DNA of 64,000 nucleotides from an uncultured Clostridia bacterium (GTDB lineage: Bacteria > Bacillota > Clostridia > Oscillospirales > Ruminococcaceae), in NCBI GenBank assembly GCA_947586185.1, contig CANPXN010000010.1, forward strand, positions 1 to 64,000. Reading direction: 5' to 3'. Both the position numbers and the translations under genes were made by a program. Below the pieces are notes generated by a model, which did no database searches, was not told the DNA's origin, and saw only the letters and a program-made list of their open reading frames with translations. Positions 62,968 through 64,000 of this stretch are shown in pieces (position 1 is the stretch's first letter; each line of letters begins with the position of its first letter).

Positions 62968-64000
62968 ATGGGTATTTATTTGAATCCGGGAAACATTGAC
63001 TTTCAGCAGGCTTTGAATTCCAAAATATATGTTGACAAAAGTTTGCTTATTGAATACACAAATAGTGTGATTTACACAGAGCAAAAATTCATATGTGTCA
63101 GCCGACCACGTAGATTCGGTAAATCAATGGCGGCAAATATGCTTACCGCTTATTACAGCCGTGGCTGCGATTCGAGAGAAATGTTTGGTGAGTTAAAAAT
63201 CGCAGAATCCGAAACCTTTGAAAAATATCTGAACAAATGCAATGTTATCCATATCAATATGGTGAACTTCTTGGGTGAATCACAAAATATGGATGAAATG
63301 ATTTCAGAAATACAAAAATCAATTTTATTTGAAATAACTGATGAATTTTCAGACGTGAGATTTTATGATGATGCAAAATTAATAAGATCTTTGAAAGATG
63401 TTTTTGCCAAGCATGGCGTTCCGTTTGTCTTCATAATTGACGAGTGGGACTGCGTATTTCGTGTACACAAAAGCGATACCAATGCTCAGACAAAATATCT
63501 CAATTTTCTGCGGAATTTGCTGAAAGATCAGAGTTATGTTTCTCTTGCTTATATGACAGGAATCCTGCCTATAAAAAAATATGGTGAGCATTCGGCGATA
63601 AATGCGTTTTATGAGTACTCGATGATCGACGCTGAACCGATTTCGGAATTTACCGGTTTTACGGAATCAGAGGTAAAAGAGCTTTGCCAAAATCACGAAA
63701 AATCTTTTGCTGAAATGAAGCGTTGGTACGATGGATACAATTTGAACGGAATTTCAATTTATAATCCTAAATCTGTTGTGGAATCTATTCTCAGAGGACA
63801 GTTTAACAATTATTGGACTTTAACAGAAACCTATGAAGCGCTGAAGATTTATATAGAGATGAATTTTGACGGTTTGAAGGATACAATAATCGAGCTTCTT
63901 GCTGGACAAAAATCTGTTGTTGATACAACTACATTTTCAAACGATATGGTCACATTTGCAACGAAAGACGATGTTTTGACTCTTCTGGTTCATCTCGGAT
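62968..64000 (+). CDS. AAA-ATPase-like/PD-(D/E)XK family protein, partial
   Basis: 344 codons are visible from the ATG at 62968, behind GGAGG; the gene runs off the right edge. The start MGIYLNPGNIDFQQALNSKI, the Walker A-like SRPRRFGKSMAANML, Walker B FVFIIDEWDCVF and FYEYSMIDAEPISEFTGFTE match the AAA-ATPase_like (DUF1703-type) family, which usually ends in a PD-(D/E)XK nuclease-like domain. It occurs in many copies in gut Firmicutes and Bacteroidetes, and its function is unknown. No frameshift is seen. Confidence 0.88.
   Translation, partial: MGIYLNPGNIDFQQALNSKIYVDKSLLIEYTNSVIYTEQKFICVSRPRRFGKSMAANMLTAYYSRGCDSREMFGELKIAESETFEKYLNKCNVIHINMVNFLGESQNMDEMISEIQKSILFEITDEFSDVRFYDDAKLIRSLKDVFAKHGVPFVFIIDEWDCVFRVHKSDTNAQTKYLNFLRNLLKDQSYVSLAYMTGILPIKKYGEHSAINAFYEYSMIDAEPISEFTGFTESEVKELCQNHEKSFAEMKRWYDGYNLNGISIYNPKSVVESILRGQFNNYWTLTETYEALKIYIEMNFDGLKDTIIELLAGQKSVVDTTTFSNDMVTFATKDDVLTLLVHLG

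Overview
The window looks like chromosome from a gut-type anaerobic Firmicute, most likely Oscillospiraceae/Ruminococcaceae and Ruminococcus-like. The reasons are the trimeric NADH-linked [FeFe] hydrogenase operon, an ATP synthase with a Na+-type c subunit, T-box control of alaS, canonical TTGACA/TATAAT promoters, strong AGGAGG-type ribosome sites, moderate GC, and PucR/GGDEF/CorA genes typical of Clostridia. Most assignments rest on motifs read by eye; no database search was possible.

Layout. 1-16.3 kb is housekeeping: a partial phosphoribosyltransferase, a HIT protein and alaS behind a T-box leader, a class B PBP, dtd, a sirtuin, the complete F-type ATP synthase operon (atpI-like, atpB-E-F-H-A-G-D-C, minus strand), then ptsI and a Cof-type phosphatase on the plus strand. 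16.4-18.0 kb holds two exported proteins of unknown function. 18.1-24.7 kb is a redox island: hndA, an ATPase-domain protein, hndB, hndC and hydA on the minus strand, facing a divergent ATPase-domain/DRTGG pair whose leader carries a MITE-like insertion. Next come glgB, a catalytically dead signal-peptidase-like membrane protein, tRNA-Thr, corA with a possible leader peptide, and a diguanylate cyclase.

31.2-43.5 kb is one plus-strand catabolic island. An attenuator precedes an ABC transporter (ATPase, two permeases, and a substrate-binding lipoprotein whose domain order is circularly permuted). Then follow dihydropyrimidinase, a PreA-type dihydropyrimidine dehydrogenase with an extra N-terminal Fe-S domain, a PucR regulator, a class III aminotransferase, an unknown small protein, an N-carbamoyl-amide hydrolase and an iron-dependent alcohol dehydrogenase. 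Together these fit the extended reductive pyrimidine pathway: uracil to dihydrouracil, N-carbamoyl-beta-alanine, beta-alanine, malonic semialdehyde and 3-hydroxypropionate.

43.5-52.7 kb (minus strand) has radA, two small membrane proteins, and a cassette of two large proteins without signal peptides (one possibly P47/TULIP-like, one propeller-plus-helical), a multi-pass membrane protein, a holin-like protein and a peptidoglycan amidase. It lies next to a HTH regulator gene split by a frameshift in an A7 tract. I read this as a candidate toxin or effector system released through holin and endolysin. 53.1-56.7 kb has htrA, an attenuator-controlled cca gene and two tRNA-Ser genes. 56.7-60.2 kb is a RIT element (three tyrosine recombinases, 89-bp inverted ends) whose middle recombinase is frameshifted. 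60.2-62.9 kb is a graveyard of broken genes, including a visibly GC-richer Cna-B/thioester adhesin, and the window ends inside an AAA-ATPase-like gene.
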